A DNA stretch of 5,184 nucleotides, taken from contig WANG01000183.1 in NCBI GenBank assembly GCA_015521945.1, positions 1 to 5,184 on the forward strand, in the 5' to 3' direction. The translations under genes were made by a program, and so were the position numbers. Of this stretch, positions 4,798 through 5,184 are shown piece by piece. Numbering within the stretch: the stretch's first letter is position 1; each line of letters starts with the position of its first letter. This DNA is from Candidatus Hydrothermarchaeota archaeon. GTDB taxonomy: Archaea > Hydrothermarchaeota > Hydrothermarchaeia > Hydrothermarchaeales > BMS3B. The notes under the pieces were generated by a model. It worked only from the letters and a program-made list of their open reading frames with translations. It made no database searches and was not told the origin of the DNA.

Positions 4798-5184
4798 ATG
4801 GAAGCTCCTCTGATTCCTGATCCGAGGAACTTCAAATGGGGGTTGCTTTCTAACGTTTTAAAGATTTTTGATAATCGCAGAGTAAGGAAGGAGTTAAGCA
4901 AATCTGGCATAACTCCTTTGAGAAGAGCGTCTTTAATTCTCAGGATAGTAATGATTTCCTTATTTTTCTCCCGGGAGGTTTCCAGCGTGATTAGTGACTT
5001 AAGGGAGTGTGAGAAGCTTCGTATTTTCGCATGCGTTGCTGAGGTACCTGATGCAGAGCAGGTATACGAGTTTCTCTCCCGGTTCAGCGAGCGCAGCTTT
5101 ATCAGCTTTCTCAACGGCGTTCTGAGCAGCGTATGCTTTCGAAGGGCGAGATCTCCAGTGAAAATTGTAGATTCCACCTCTCTG
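4798..5184 (+). CDS. Transposase, IS4/IS5-like DDE type, N-terminal part (runs off the window)
   Basis: The 129 residues visible are MEAPLIPDPRNFKWGLLSNV and onward, open to the last base. After a short N-terminal lead-in, residues about 40-115 form a helical region (RRASLILRIVMISLFFSREVSSV, then VPDAEQVYEFLSRFSERSFISFLN, shown here in part) like the DNA-binding N-terminal domain of archaeal IS4/IS5-type transposases. The window ends in VKIVDSTSL, where D125 is the likely first catalytic aspartate of the DDE triad; the other two acidic residues would lie downstream. The enzyme would bind the element's ends and cut and join DNA. The ATG is backed by GGGTGA 6 nt upstream and a TATA box. No frameshift or stop occurs in the visible part. 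The antisense frame across the same stretch is not a gene. The precise IS family cannot be fixed from this fragment. Confidence 0.83.
   Translation, partial: MEAPLIPDPRNFKWGLLSNVLKIFDNRRVRKELSKSGITPLRRASLILRIVMISLFFSREVSSVISDLRECEKLRIFACVAEVPDAEQVYEFLSRFSERSFISFLNGVLSSVCFRRARSPVKIVDSTSL

Larger units (their letters stand above)
4741..5184 (+). mobile_element. Left part of an insertion sequence (IS4/IS5-like DDE element), cut by the window end
   Basis: The element is inferred from the transposase gene, its own promoter and the abrupt AT-rich flank. The true left end is not established: it lies somewhere between the broken gene's promoter and the hairpin at 4763. The right end, the second terminal inverted repeat and the target duplication are outside the window, so the start given here is only approximate. 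Confidence 0.6.

Noticed and set aside
4755..5177. 140-codon minus-strand frame at the right end
   Set aside because: It is antisense to the transposase, which has a proper promoter, ribosome binding site, start codon and catalytic motif.

Overview
The window looks like a chromosomal segment of a euryarchaeon. The evidence is a tRNA-Thr with a U discriminator base, two archaea-specific conserved proteins (a DUF371 protein and an HVO_0476-type zinc-finger protein), TATA-box promoters with short or absent leaders, GGTG-type ribosome binding sites, and a class II HMG-CoA reductase of the kind known from Archaeoglobales and Thermoplasmata. A lipoprotein triheme c-type cytochrome adds a respiratory or extracellular-electron-transfer flavour (Archaeoglobales, ANME and Syntropharchaeum relatives are candidates). 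I cannot fix the genus from this sequence. The backbone up to about position 4100 is GC-rich.

Layout. Positions 1-73 hold tRNA-Thr(CGU) on the minus strand. Just upstream of it, on the same strand, is a DUF371 gene (107-538). A 33-bp gap separates that gene from a divergent two-gene unit on the plus strand: an HVO_0476-family zinc-finger protein with a TTG start (572-1126), then pcm, protein-L-isoaspartate O-methyltransferase (1107-1763), overlapping by 20 bp. pcm converges on the class II HMG-CoA reductase gene (1760-3031, minus) so tightly that the two stop codons overlap. Upstream of that, also on minus, come a zinc-ribbon plus Hsp20-like protein (3084-3683) and a small triheme cytochrome lipoprotein (3742-4092) that appears to have its own promoter and terminator.

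From about 4105 the sequence turns AT-rich and accessory in character. It holds a broken gene of unknown function (4224-4677, minus), which reads as one 150-residue protein if one base is removed from a run of five G. Divergent to it is the 5' part of a DDE transposase (4798 to the window end, plus), with a good TATA box, a good ribosome binding site, and a perfect 8-bp hairpin between them. This is the left part of an insertion sequence whose right part lies outside the window.

Functionally, Pcm (repair of damaged aspartyl residues) and the zinc-ribbon/Hsp20 protein suggest protein maintenance, HMG-CoA reductase supplies mevalonate for ether-lipid isoprenoids, and the cytochrome acts at the cell surface. 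These look like ordinary neighbouring genes rather than one pathway. I found no CRISPR array and no convincing new defence or metabolic system. The least ordinary items are the homopolymer-broken gene, the hairpin placed between promoter and ribosome binding site of the transposase, the compact triheme lipoprotein, and the zinc-ribbon/Hsp20 fusion.
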